Source of the DNA: Macrostomum hystrix
Taxonomy: Eukaryota; Platyhelminthes; Macrostomidae
NCBI GenBank assembly: GCA_950097015.1
Contig: CATNEN010000007.1
Coordinates: 6,868,501 to 6,932,500, forward strand
DNA: 64,000 nucleotides
Reading direction: 5' to 3'
Shown here: positions 23,514 to 35,300 of the stretch, in pieces
Numbering within the stretch: position 1 is the first letter of the stretch
Layout of the letters: each line of letters opens with the position of its first letter
Notes under the pieces: model-generated
Databases searched by the model: none
What the model saw: only the letters and a program-made list of their open reading frames with translations
What the model was told of the DNA's origin: nothing
Made by a program: the position numbers and the translations under genes

Positions 23514-26428
23514 TCAGTCCTCGGCAGCAGCCAGCCGCTCCGGCGTCAGCTCTCGGCCCTCGGCGTGGCAGAGACGCAGCAGTTGAGCCAGCCGACGCCT
23601 GCCGATCCGCTCCAGAGCGTCGGCCAGCGCATCCGCCGGCGCGTCGTCCGCAGCAGCCGCCGCCCGCTTCCAGTACAGCAGCACCCGATAGGCGATGCTG
23701 GCCGCGGCCGGCGGGTAGCGCAGCGGCGCCGACTCGAAGCTCAGCACGGAGACGGCGCTGTCCGGAAGGCCTAGCTCGGCGGCCAGCGCCACCGCCTCGT
23801 CGCCGTCGGACAGTCGGCCGGCCAGCGACTGCAGCGACTGCCGGCTCATCGCCTTCGACTCGCGGCCATCTGGCAATGTAAAGTACAGTGATCAAAATGA
23901 GATGATAAATTAAGAGCAAAGTTCGCTTGTCTGACTACTGGTTGAATTAACTAAGTAGTGCTAAATGATTTTAAAGAGTGGTGAACAGCAAAAATAAATT
24001 TAGTAGCTAAATAGCCAGAGAGAAGTACAAGTAGAATCAAAGAACTCAAAGGTGTTGCTGTTAACTAGACACAAAGGAATCGTTTGTGAATTTATTGCTC
24101 GCCGAGAAAAAATTCTGCGTGTTCAGAAATAGGCACGAATAAGCCTTTAGAAATGAGCTGCTCAACCAAAAGGAAGGAGTTAAAATATAGTTTTGTTTCT
24201 TTGAAGGCTTTTACATGAGAACGTTGCATAGCACACCAAGGTCGCAGGGCAGGCAGTTCTTTGCTGAGGCAGAGGTGGAAGTCGGACTGTTTTGAATGGA
24301 ACATCGGATAAGGCTGTCCTTGGAGGCAATAAGTTGCGAATAATTGCACTTGCGAATCCCCATGAATAGGCGGGATGGACTCACGGATCGGAGGCCTCGA
24401 ATTCCGCTTCGGCGCGGTCAGTCGCTGCAGGCTCTCCTGCCGGGCCTGCTCAGGCTTGAGTCGGTAGATGCGGAGGTCCAGCAGTCGCGGGTAGTAGCGG
24501 TACCAGGCCGGGTGCTGCTCCACCGGCTTCCACTGCTCTGCCGCCTCAGCGGCCGCCGCAGCCTCCGCGGCTAAGGCCGCATCGGCCGGATCCTCGGGCG
24601 CTGGCGGCGGCTTCAAGTCCAGGTAGGCCTTCAGGTCGCGGAACCCAACGGTGAATTCGTGCGTTGAGAGCTGCTCGCCGTTGCTTTTGAGCACTGTGAT
24701 AACACCTCTGCTTGGATGGTAAAGAAAAATCGCTTGGCCAATGTTTCTCATGAGTACATTCTGTACAACAATACTGTCCTTACAAAGCTAGAATTTGAAT
24801 GCAAGCGGGCTCACTTGAATGTCAGCGTCTCGTGGCCGGCCACGTTCACCAGTTGCTCGTCGTCATCCAGCGGCTGCCCGGAGTCGGCAGCTAGCTCTAG
24901 CAGGTAGTCGTAGAAGTCGCTAGCAATGGTTGCCGTCCGGGCGGTTGGCGCAATCTCGAAAAGGGCAGTCCGATCAGCGAATCGACGATGATACTGGATG
25001 CGGACCTCCTCGCGGGTGCGCGTCTCGCCGAGGTGGCGTAGGCAGAAGTCGCCCGCCATCTGCAGCGTCAGCGTCTCGCCCTCCCGCAGCGGAATCTCCA
25101 CCCGACGATTTTGGGCGTCCTCGCGCTCCGCCTCAGCGGCCGCCGCAGCTGCCGAGATGTCCCGCTCACGCCGTCGTCGGCGAAGCTGCCGAAGCACCTC
25201 CTGGACCTCAGACTGGCGAGGCTGGCACTTCTCCAGACGGCGCCACGCGATCCCCCTAACCGCGTCGCCGTCGCTATTTGTACTCTGCTCGTTGCCGATA
25301 GGCGCCAGTCGCGCTCCCAGTGCCCAGCGGCGCCGCTCAAAGGCGGCGAACAGCAGCAACTCGCCCGGCACGGCGACATTCAACTCGGCGCAGCGGGTGA
25401 AGCCGAGGGTAGCGCGCGGCAGCCACTGCGGCGAGGTTGCCTCCAGCAGACAGAAGCGGGCCGGCTGGCGGCACTCGAAGCTGATGGACTTGCGTGTCAG
25501 CCGCACGGAGGACTTCTTGGCATCCAGAGCGGACCAGCCGGCCTCCGGACGCGGCCGGCTCATGATGGCCAGCCGGTCAAGGATTTCGCGCCTCTCTGCG
25601 CCGCGCATCCAGTCGGGGAGCGGCAGCTTCACGGTCAGGCCGCGACGGCAGGGCGGCCCGTAGTACTGCAGGTTATACATCGGCGACAGGGAAGCAATGT
25701 CCTGCGTCTCCGAGCGGTGCAACGAGCGAGCCAATGACATGCGCTCCGACGAGAAGGGCAAAATCTGAGGGCGATGTCAGGTGTTAAATGATTAAAACAC
25801 ATCACATTTTTATATTATCTTACATTTTTTCATATCACCCACTGAAAAGTCGATGCGCCCCGGCTCGCTAAAGGCGTTCTTTGGGACCCGCAGCGAGGCC
25901 AGCGGGTCCAGCCGGAGCCTCAGGATGCCACCGGCCGGCGTCACCTCAACCGGCTCCTGCACCGGCGACAGCAGCGCCAGGTAGACACCGGTCGAGCCCG
26001 CCTCCACGATCACGTATGAGCTCTCGCCGTCCTGCTCCGTCGCGACCTCCGAGGCGGGGGACAATTCGCGCCATTCATTCGCCGACTCGCCGTTGACTTC
26101 GATGCAGACTCCGGCTTCGGTCTCCTCCACTCGGTGGAGCAGCCGCAGCCGGCTGAGAGGCGGCTCCGGTCGCTTCAACAGCGGCAGCTTCAGGAGCAGC
26201 CGGCAAGGCAGTCGGCGGCAGCTGGTGGCCAGCGCGTACACCGGAGACACCACCGACTCCAGCTCGGCCAGTGGCGGACAGAACCCGGCCAGTTCGGCTG
26301 GCTGGACGGCCGCCACCTCTAGCGACTCGGTCGGCCGGTTGAAGACGCCCTCTGGAACGAAGATTTGGCCGCCCTCGGGCAGCTGGAAGCGGCCGCCGCG
26401 CCGTCCCGGATGTAGGCAGACCGAGTGA
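23514..26428 (-). CDS. ZU5-ZU5-UPA-Death domain protein, PIDD1-like (5' end unresolved)
   Basis: Exons 26428-25843, 25764-24815, 24707-24385 and 23869-23514 (TGA). The first donor is read as TCA|GTGGGT to keep phase; a stronger-looking GTAAGA at about 25823 would break the frame. ZU5-1: GGRFQLPEGGQIFVPEGVFN, then SVVSPVYAL and WRELSP. ZU5-2: GGILRLRLDPLASLRVPKNA, SLSPMYNLQYYGPP, RGLTVKLPLP. A UPA-like stretch follows, then a Death domain (SLQSLAGRLSDGDEAVALAA, ELGLPDSAV, AYRVLLYWKR). PIDD1 and ankyrins share this ZU5-ZU5-UPA-DD order; the closest resemblance I see is PIDD1. Neither ZU5 has the HFS autoproteolysis motif. No LRR or ankyrin repeats were found upstream. The first exon(s) are not identified; the leftmost visible acceptor needs a phase-2 donor. 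Confidence 0.65.
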
Positions 26429-27019
26429 CTGCGAGTGGCGATGAATGGTTAAATGCCGATTCCAGACTTTTACAAATGACTAGTCTACTCACAAGTAGCA
26501 TGATTAGCAGATACTGCAAATTAATTCTATTTTCCGTGTACTCAGCTAAAACTAGAAACAATGGGTCATAGAGGTCAAAAGGTTGAGCCAGTGCTTATGC
26601 TCACTGCATCAGCTTGTTTGTCTCAGCCTCCCATTCAACCAACTCACTCAAACTGCGAGAAGACGGCCTCAAGACCCTGGGGAGGCCCTGCCTCGGAGAC
26701 CAGCTGCAGATGGTGCGTCTTGGCGTGATGGCCGGACCTGGCCTTGCCATGCGGCAGCCGCGACGCTGCGAGAGGCTGCGCTGATAGAAGAATCTCAACG
26801 CCTGGTTTTGGAAATGATGGGGTGGGTGTGAGACAATCAGTTGTTTATTTGTTCAGTCCTTGTGGCCCGTGTCGTCCGTGGGTTCAACAGATTTTTGGGT
26901 GAGAAGAGGAGAAAGTTTGAGCGAATTTTCTCGCGTGTGAGTATGCTTGCGTACGTGTCTGTGTGTGTTCATTGGGGTGAGTCGCAGAGGGGTCTAACAC
27001 GTTTACTTCGTGGACCAAG

Positions 27020-27272
27020 TCTCCTGAGCGGCGGCGAGGCCATATTCAATGGGGGCGCAGCCGCGGAGAGAAGGCTTGTGGGCTTGAGGCCCAACCTCCA
27101 AGGCACGGTGAGAGTGTACGCTGCCTGACGATGACAAAGTCAGGGCAGATGTACACACCTGTCTGAGCGTGTGCCCAGGAGTCAGCGAAATGGGCAGAAT
27201 TGCCTCCTCGCTGGCTGCGGGTCTAGTGTCGCCAAATGATGTGCGATTGGTCGCAGCCCTACTGCAAATATT
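27020..27272 (+). mobile_element. SINE copy (tRNA-headed family), plus orientation
   Basis: It shares GCAGCCGCGGAGAGAAGGCT, GTGTACGCTGCCTGACGATG, AGTCAGGGCAGATGTACACA and the tail GCAGCCCTACTGCAAAT with the copies at 28285, 33940, 35985 and 39645. The head is poorly conserved here. Confidence 0.65.
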
Positions 27273-28284
27273 ATTGTCTGTGTGTGCTCTAGAATCAGCG
27301 GAACAGGCAGAATCGGTTTAACTTACTCGTCATGATTTCTGTTGAACAGTGACAAGACTGAAGATCTCGTCCGACCTGATTGATTTGAGAACGGTACTCA
27401 CGAATTCAATCAGTAAGCTTTTCTGAAATTAAATACTGCCTGCTGCAGAGCGGTTATCGGGAAGCTGGACTGCGCTAGACCTGCAGCAAGCGGGGCTCCA
27501 CTTTAAATAGAATTTGAGCAGCTGCTCACATGGCTGGAGGGTGGGGGCGGCCTGCATTTTAAAGGCCAGGTAAACAGAAAAGTTGACAACTTTTCTTACT
27601 GGCTTCTCGCCCAAATATGAGACGGCACTCCAGCCCCACCCCAACCGCCGCTTCACCTCGGGTGACCCCACTGGAGCGGCGACAGAAACTGGCCTGTCAG
27701 CTGGAAGAGACTAAGCAGAGAGACGGCAGGTGAGTAGGCGCTCTGCTTTTGTGTGACGCTGGGCCTGTAGAAACACCCACCCGTCCTCCCTCGCCTTCCA
27801 TTGTCCTTCACGGGCAGCCGATTTTCAGCTGCAATAAGCATGTTGTTCTCCTTCAATTTGCTCAGCTTCTGAGAAAATTCTGCCGCCAAGGCAGTTGGGT
27901 TGCTGGGCCAGTGAATGAAGAGATAACGGGCGGAAAATATTTATCAGCCAGGTAAACACCGATTTGAGAGCAAGTGCCAAATGCTTGCCCTGTTACCTGT
28001 TTATCGTCACATGAAAGGCGCATTTACTTTTCTCTCTCACAGTGCGTTTTTATTTTTGCCATGTTTATTGTCCCTTTAATTAGACAATTGTCATTGACTG
28101 TCAATAACTATGAGTTTGTGCTTCATTGAAAATATTATTCTTAGGTGCCAGACATAAGTTGTTGACAGGAGGTTATTGCTGAAATTTCACCGCAATGTTT
28201 CCGCATGACGGAGAGCAGATGGAGACAGGAGCAACCTAGAGGCCCCGTGTATCTGACAGGGCGGTTTAAATTACAGTTTAGTGA

Positions 28285-28530
28285 TCATCTAACCGCCCCT
28301 GAGTACACACACGCACACAGGTGTGTACATCTGCCCTCACGCATGGTCAGGCAGAGTACACTCTCACTGTGCCTTGGGGGTTGGCCCTCGATAGTTGCAC
28401 GACCAACTCCCGCACAGCACAGCCACACCTATTGCGCGTGACATCTCAAGCTAATTAGGGTTCTATTAGGGTTGGGAATCGAACCCCTAACCTTGAAGCC
28501 GTGAGTCCGACGCTACAACCCACCCAGTTT
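28285..28530 (-). mobile_element. SINE copy with tRNA-like head
   Basis: Minus strand: the element starts GGGTTGTAGCGTCGGACTC (box A-like), then GGTTCGATTCCC (box B), then CAGTGAGAGTGTACTCTGCC and the ACACACCTGTGTGCGTGTG core. The right-hand end shown on the plus strand is the 5' head. Its tail is truncated compared with the longer copies. Confidence 0.7.
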
Positions 28531-29080
28531 CAATTAATTGTCTCCGAGTTCCCACAGTCTAATCCAACAGTCGCTCAAGACCGCGTCATTAGATGCATTT
28601 TATCTGTTATATTTATCTTTAGGAAATAAAGAATAAAGAGCGACAAAACTCACAGAATCTCTTAAGAATCGAAGGCGCAGATTTTTGTACGGAAAAAAGA
28701 GAAAGTTTTATAGCAATGATAGCAAGCAACTGCAGATTTTCTTTATAGAATATGCGCTCGTATTTTAAGGATCTCCGAATAAAAGTTCTTTTCTAAATCT
28801 AAATCTGCTTCCATACACAGAAGGACTTACTGAATATACTGACCTATGCACTACTGACAGTAGGGTGTAGCAAAATTTGAAAGATATTTTTACCGAATAT
28901 AGATTTTGTGAGATTTAATTAATCCGATAAATACTAAAACTCAATCAACTAGGATAGCGGAACGATAAAGACGGTAGAGTTTGTAAGGCTTTTTTAATTA
29001 TCCGGCTAAAAATTTATGTAGCTTAGGGTTTTCGCAGTTAGTTAAGCGTTAAGTTTAGATCGGAGATCACTGCCACTCAG

Positions 29081-29348
29081 TCAGGTCACAGCTTTGCGGC
29101 GCCTGGGCTCTTCTGCCTCCGCTGACTCGACCCTGTAGGCCTTTTGGAGTTTGGCAGCGCTGCCGCGGCCGCCGATATCCTTCAGGTAGGCCTTGTTGAT
29201 GAACTTTAAGAGACTGTCGATACGGTTGGGCAGGGTCACATTCAACTGTTCGTCAAGGTTCTGGCTCCTGTAGTCCGTGTTGGCCAGGTTGTGGCCGAAG
29301 TAAGCTCTGGCGGCACGGCTCTGCCCCAGGCCGACCCACATCATGACT
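29081..29348 (-). CDS. Polycystin last exon: cytosolic tail
   Basis: It starts one base into a codon (phase 2 before it) and encodes VMMWVGLGQSRAARAYFGHN up to a basic end EEPRRRKAVT and the stop at 29081. Its acceptor CCGCAG sits at the boundary of a minisatellite (see findings). Exon-20 donor and this acceptor agree in phase. Confidence 0.75.
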
Positions 29349-32300
29349 CTGCGGTGTGGGACAGGAGGAGAGCTTTGCGATCCTGAGCGGTGTGGGACAG
29401 GAGGAGAGCTCTGGGATCCTGAGCGGTGTGGGACAGGAGGAGAGCTCTGGGATCCTGAGCGGTGTGGGACAGGAGGAGAGCTCTGGGATCCTGAGCGGTG
29501 TGGGACAGGAGGAGAGCTCTGGGATCCTGAGCGGTGTGGGACAGGAGGAGAGCTCTGGGATCCTGAGCGGTGTGGGACAGGAGGAGAGCTCTGGGATCCT
29601 GAGCGGTGTGGGACAGGAGGAGAGCTCTGGGATCCTGAGCGGTGTGGGACAGGAGGAGATCAGAGCTCTGGGATCTTGAGCGGTGTGGGACAGGAGGAGA
29701 TCAGACGTGGGACAGTGTGGGACAGGAGGAGATCAGAGCTTTGGGATCCTGAGCGGTGTGGGACAGGAGGAGATCAGAGCTCTGGGATCTTGAGCGGTGT
29801 GGGACAGGAGGAGAGCTCTGGGATCCTGAGCGGTGTGGGACAGGAGGAGAGCTCTGGGATCCTGAGCGGTGTGGGACAGGAGGAGAGCTCTGGGATCCTG
29901 AGCGGTGTGGGACAGGAGGAGAGCTCTGGGATCCTGAGCGGTGTGGGACAGGAGGAGAGCTCTGGGATCCTGAGCGGTGTGGGACAGGAGGAGAGCTCTG
30001 GGATCCTGAGCGGTGTGGGACAGGAGGAGAGCTCTGGGATCCTGAGCGGTGTGGGACAGGAGGAGATCAGAGCTCTGGGTTCCTTATCTTTGTGGGACAG
30101 TAATGGATCATAGGCTCGTAAATATTTGGATCTGAGTTAGGGTACGATTCAAATTAGAGTTACAGATGGTGCATAATTTCAAAGCATATAACTGATTATA
30201 AAGAATCGCCATAAACCATAACTACGAGTATTTGGTCATGAGTAAGCCAAAAGAGCTGCCTGAACATGTGAAATTTTTCGTGATTTCTTGCTTGTGGATG
30301 GATGGATCGGTGAAAAGGAATTGGGAGATAAACTGCCAAACACGGGAGACGGAAGGCTGGCATGCTCCTTATTTCCAAGCTGCAGTTCGTCACTGGTCTG
30401 AATTCCATCGCGGCTCCTTGTCTGCAGCATCGTCTCCAGCACGCGTGAATCGAGTGAGAGCACTCGCGTATTCACGCAGCGTCAATGGTTTTCTTCCAAC
30501 GAAAAGCAGGAAAAAAACTTGTAGGCTGACTGTTTTTTAGGGAAAAATCTATTTGTGTGGCAGTACATCACAATGGTATTGTAGGCTTTTGTTTAACTAC
30601 CTTGAAGTAAAAGTGGCTTAAAAAAGCAGTTGCTGCTTTGTTCACTCACTTCTGCACCATAAAGTCGACCATCTCGTATTCGTTCTCCCGCTTCTCTACA
30701 TCAGACTTCACCTTGGCGAATGCCTCGTTTAGAATGGAGACGAACATGTTGAGCAGGATAAAGATGACAAAGATGGTGTAAGTAGCGAAGATCAGCGGAC
30801 CAAGGACCGGCTCGGCCTCGCACAGGTCCAAGAACTTGAACTTTCCTAGCGCGATCTGCATGAGCTGCTCCATGGTGTACAGAAAGGTACTGTAGCCGTA
30901 CAAGCGCTGCATGAAAACCAGGTGGAAGGTCTGCACGAAGGCGCAGAAGATGATGAAGAACATCAGGAAAAACTGGCGGATGTCCTTGGCAGCCATGCGC
31001 ACAACGTCGCCCATCATGCCGATGCGCTTGTTGAAGCGAAGCAACCGGATAAACTTCAGAGTCGATACGAACACAATAAAGCCGGTGAAGTACGTGAGGT
31101 ACTCGTTCCAGAATGCCAGATACTGGAAGTTGAGGTACACATTGCCACCGTACTTGCTGAACTCAGCTGTCAGCCTGGAGGTCTCATACAGCACGTAGCC
31201 GTACGAGGCAATGCTCAGCACGCTGCCAAATAGAATGAACAGTTCGGCGATGTTCCAGATGTTGCAGAAGTATTCTTTGCGCTGCTTGTACAAGTTGCGG
31301 ATCTCCTTGATGATCATGACAACAAGCATTACGCAGAAGAGCACCTGGCAGGCGATCTCAAAAGATTTCACACCGGACGCTAAGAAGCTGAGAAGGTTGG
31401 CAGCCTGGAACCGGTAGATGCCGAGCATGCCACCAGATCCCGAGAGCTCGAAAACAATGGTCCCCACGCCGAAAAGGTTCACATTCGGATTGTAGAACGC
31501 CAGATCCAAGAACACAGCTCGGGTCTGCCTGTCCAGCCAACGGAAAGTCTTCAGCTCATTAATGTTGTCCTGAATGGTCTTGAGCGAGCCGCGGAACTGA
31601 AACACGTAGCCGCCAGTGTCGTACGTGTACTGCCTGGCCATGTAGGGGCCCATGTTCTTCAGCTGCTCTCCGCTTGTGTGTTGAAATGCTTCGAACTGCG
31701 GCTTCGCGGCTGTCGTGTTCGCGTCATAGGCCTTCCACTTGGGATTGAAGTTGCCAGTCTCCTCAATCGAGAAGCTGTAGGTCTGTACGCAATGCCCAAC
31801 CAGGTAGCGGACACTGGGCAGCACCGAGCAGGTGTCCATGCGGACGCGCTTCTGCCGCATGATGGCGTAGCCGACCAGACGGGCCACCCGGTCCCCGGTG
31901 AAGCCACGCTGCTGCAGCGGTGGGTCATTATTATACCAGGGTCCGGCCCGAATGGCTGGCACGAATTTCGTCTGCAGCCAGCTCCAGAACTCATCTTCCT
32001 TGGTTATGCCGGGTATGCCCTCACCACTAGACGCACCCATGTCGGGCAGAATCAGGCGCTCCATCTGCTCCTTTAGATTGTACGCGTTCGGGTCCCTAAA
32101 GGAAAAGGTGACGAACAGCAGCAGAAAGTAGAACATAAAATAAAACGCGATCTCGCGGAGGATGTCGAATATCTTTTTCTCCTTCAGGCGGCGCTCTCTG
32201 GCCCGCTCAAGCAGCTCGGCGTTGGGCGGTGGGATACCACTACGGCGCTGGCCATCCATACCGACCTCCCCATCATCGTGTAGCCACTCCTCATCCATTC

Positions 32301-35300
32301 GGAGTCCGTTGCGCTGGCCCAACTCGTTCAGAACCTCCTCCTCGTCGTCCATGAACTCTTCCTCATCGACAGAGCTCTTCTTGCACAATAGGGCCATGAA
32401 GGCGGCCATCATGAGGACCTTAAGTGGTTGGGACAGCATCACCGATGTAAAAAACGAAATGAAGAGAGAGGAAATCCACTTCTTGCAGGTTTCATCTCCG
32501 AATTGGATGCCGTAGAACGTGGTGAACAAGGCAGACACAGCTGTGCTGATAATCAGTACGGCCCATGCAATGATGCGCACCCACCAAGGAAAGCGAACTG
32601 CTTTCTCCAACTTTTTCTCATCATCGTTCACACTGACGTCAATCTGTCGAGCCGACGCAGGCAGCGTAGGTCCTCCAGGCAAAGCTCCGGATGACGTTGC
32701 AGTTTCGGCTCCACCTTTCTGCTCTGCTTGAATCTCCCCGTCGTCTCCGTCGAAGTGATCGTTGATGGCCTTCTTAAGCTGGTTGATGTAGCCGACGCGC
32801 AGTCGTGACCGGCGGAACAGTTCCATGACGAGGAAAAGCGGCAGGAAGGAGATCAGGTTGGTCACAACACCGACGAAAACCATTCTCGGCGTGAGTATGA
32901 ATGGTCCGATAGTGAGTCCGTCGCTGGCCGCCGGCTTGGTCGGGCCCTCATTCTGGTAGAACATACATGTTGTAACCATGGACATGAACAAAAGCATCAG
33001 GCAGCAGGCCACCCGCTCAACGCGCGTAAAGCGAGACTCGGGCGGTCTAGCCATAATGGACAGCCAGAGGTGGCCGTCAGTTAGGCGCTTCTTCGTGTGA
33101 GTGGAGAACATGTAGCTGAAGTCACCCAGCTCCTGGTTGCCGGCCACTGGCACAACCCGGTCCACCGCACCGTCGTCTTCCTCTACAGCCATCCAGCGAT
33201 TGACAACGAAGTGATAGCGTCGCCGACTCTGCAGGTCAATGACGGCCACGGAGTTGCAGTACCACGAAGCAGCAGAGCCTTCACCGCTGTTGTCGTGCCA
33301 GAGACGCAGGAAGTTTAGCGAGCCGAGTGGCCTGCGGGTGTTTAGAATGCACAGATGATGTGGATTGGACGGGCTGACAAACAGTCCATCGGTTTGGTAG
33401 TTCCGGGGTTGGTTTGAATACGAGCTAGATTTTATGCGAAATAGCAATTAGAAGTCCCTTCCTAAAGCTATCCAAGGTATTATGGACTTGCCTCTCTACA
33501 GCTAGAAGGAAACGATCGACGCATCCGCGCTGCAAAACCTTTCTGTTCTTGTCCATCAGGTGACGCGCGTCCGTCTCGTCGCGCTCGCCGCTCAGTATGA
33601 AGAATACGTTGGAGTTCGTGCCAGCGCCACGACGCATGCCGGTGCTGACTACCACTTCGTACAGGTACTTGTGGTCGGGGTTGTTATCCAGTAAGGGCGT
33701 CACTCCAAGCTGAAAGTTAACGAAGAAGTTGACTGTTACAGTTTTGCTGGACTTAATCTTACCCCATGTCCTAACGGAGGTATGGATAAAACGGAGTTGC
33801 TCAGACTAGCCTTGAGTTCGTGTCCACGCTAGTGCCAGCAAATATTCTTTTCTGCCAGAAGTATCCTTCGGAGTTTTACTCCGGTTTCAGACAAGTAACA
33901 ACCAGTATATAGTAAAAAACGAATAGTATTTGCAGGAGGGCTGCGGACAATGGCACATCATTCCGTGACACTTAAACCGCAGCCAGCGAGGAGGTAAATC
34001 CTGACTCCTCTGCAGACTCCTGAACGCACGCACATGAATACCGTACGCAGGCACACGCTCACACAGGTGTACACACCTGCCCTGACTTTCTCATCGTTAG
34101 GCAGTGTACACTTTCACTGTGCCTTAAGGTTGTCCCTCAAGGGCGAAAATTGCACGACAAGCCCCCAAGCCTTCTATCCGCGAGAGGAAAACGCGCTAAA
34201 CCGCTCTGCCACTCACCCCCCAGCAACCAGTATCCTTATATAAATACCTTCTCTAAATCCTTTTTGTCCCAATGCCGCGCCCAGATAAAAACGGCGACAA
34301 AGATGACAAAGATGACTATCTCAGTGATAAACAGTGTCGGATTCTTGGTGAAGTCGAAATTGGAGAACACGTAGTCCCAGTCGATGGTGTTCGGCGACTC
34401 AACCCAGCCGCCGGCGAATGAGGTCAAGTGGGTGCACATGCAGTGCGTGGCGCTGACAGTTGTGAGGGGCCCCACTGTACAGCCGCCGGTGCTCCAGGAC
34501 GACTGGCCGGGCGTGATCGCATAGCAGCTGGCTGAAAAGATGCGCAGCGTGTACTTGATGGTAAACTGGTTGCTGTAGGGGTAAGGCACGGTAGGCCGGG
34601 TTAGTGAGTCGTAGCGGTTCCACTCCGCCTCTGACAGCTCCCTGACGCCGAACTTGACTTTGTCAACGTTTCGATCCCAGTTTGATGCGTGCTTCTTCAC
34701 TCGAGCCTTGGCCTCTTTGAACTGCGCGTTGGTTACGAAGAAGATGAACGGGTCCGGATCGCTGGGCCCCGGCGTTTCGTTGCAGAACCGAGTGTGGGTG
34801 GGAATCATGCCCCACCAGTCAAAGCCTTTGCTTGCGTCCGTGAGCGACGGCGCCTTCCATAGCCGGCCCACCACGAGGAACTGGCGGCAGGGCGTCACCC
34901 CCAGTGTGAAGTTCTCGAAGCGCACCTGGAAATGCACGGACTGGTCCGAGCCAGTCAGCTGAAAGTCGTGCAGGATCAGCTTCTGCTCAGCTAGTCGGTT
35001 CTTTCCGAATGGTCCGTCGGCTGTGCCTGGAATTTCCTTCGGCTCAGGGATTTGTGGAATCGGCTGCAGCGGATTCGGGTCGGTGTAGTTTGGCTCTACA
35101 AATGTCGGATCTTTGCGCAGGAACAGACCGAACCAGCTGCTGCCAGTGTCGGAGACTGCTATCTCCGTGCCATTGTCGTCCGCTAGGCTCATTGTCACAA
35201 CCTCTGAGGTGGTCAGAACATTGCAATCGCCATTGTTAGTTGCAGCGCTAGCATATGGATTGGTCGGCGTAGCCATGGCGGTCAGGGCAACGGCGCTTCC

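Larger units (their letters stand above)
26429..29080. other. Spacer between the ZU5-Death gene 5' side and the polycystin 3' end
   Basis: It should contain the missing first exon(s) and promoter of the ZU5-Death gene. It holds two SINE copies (listed separately) and a CT-rich stretch. Minus-strand ORFs at 27429-27671 and 27653-27889 have no recognisable domain and could be 5' exons or chance. On the minus strand a candidate ATTAAA poly(A) signal for polycystin is at 28994-28999. Confidence 0.4.

Noticed and set aside
29343-30113. 256-codon plus ORF of CGTGGELWDPER repeats
   Set aside because: Artefact of the 36-bp minisatellite lying in a polycystin intron, antisense to the gene.
32162-32515. 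Plus ORFs antisense to the polycystin TM exon
   Set aside because: They lie fully inside a strongly supported minus-strand coding exon and have no splice or start context of their own.
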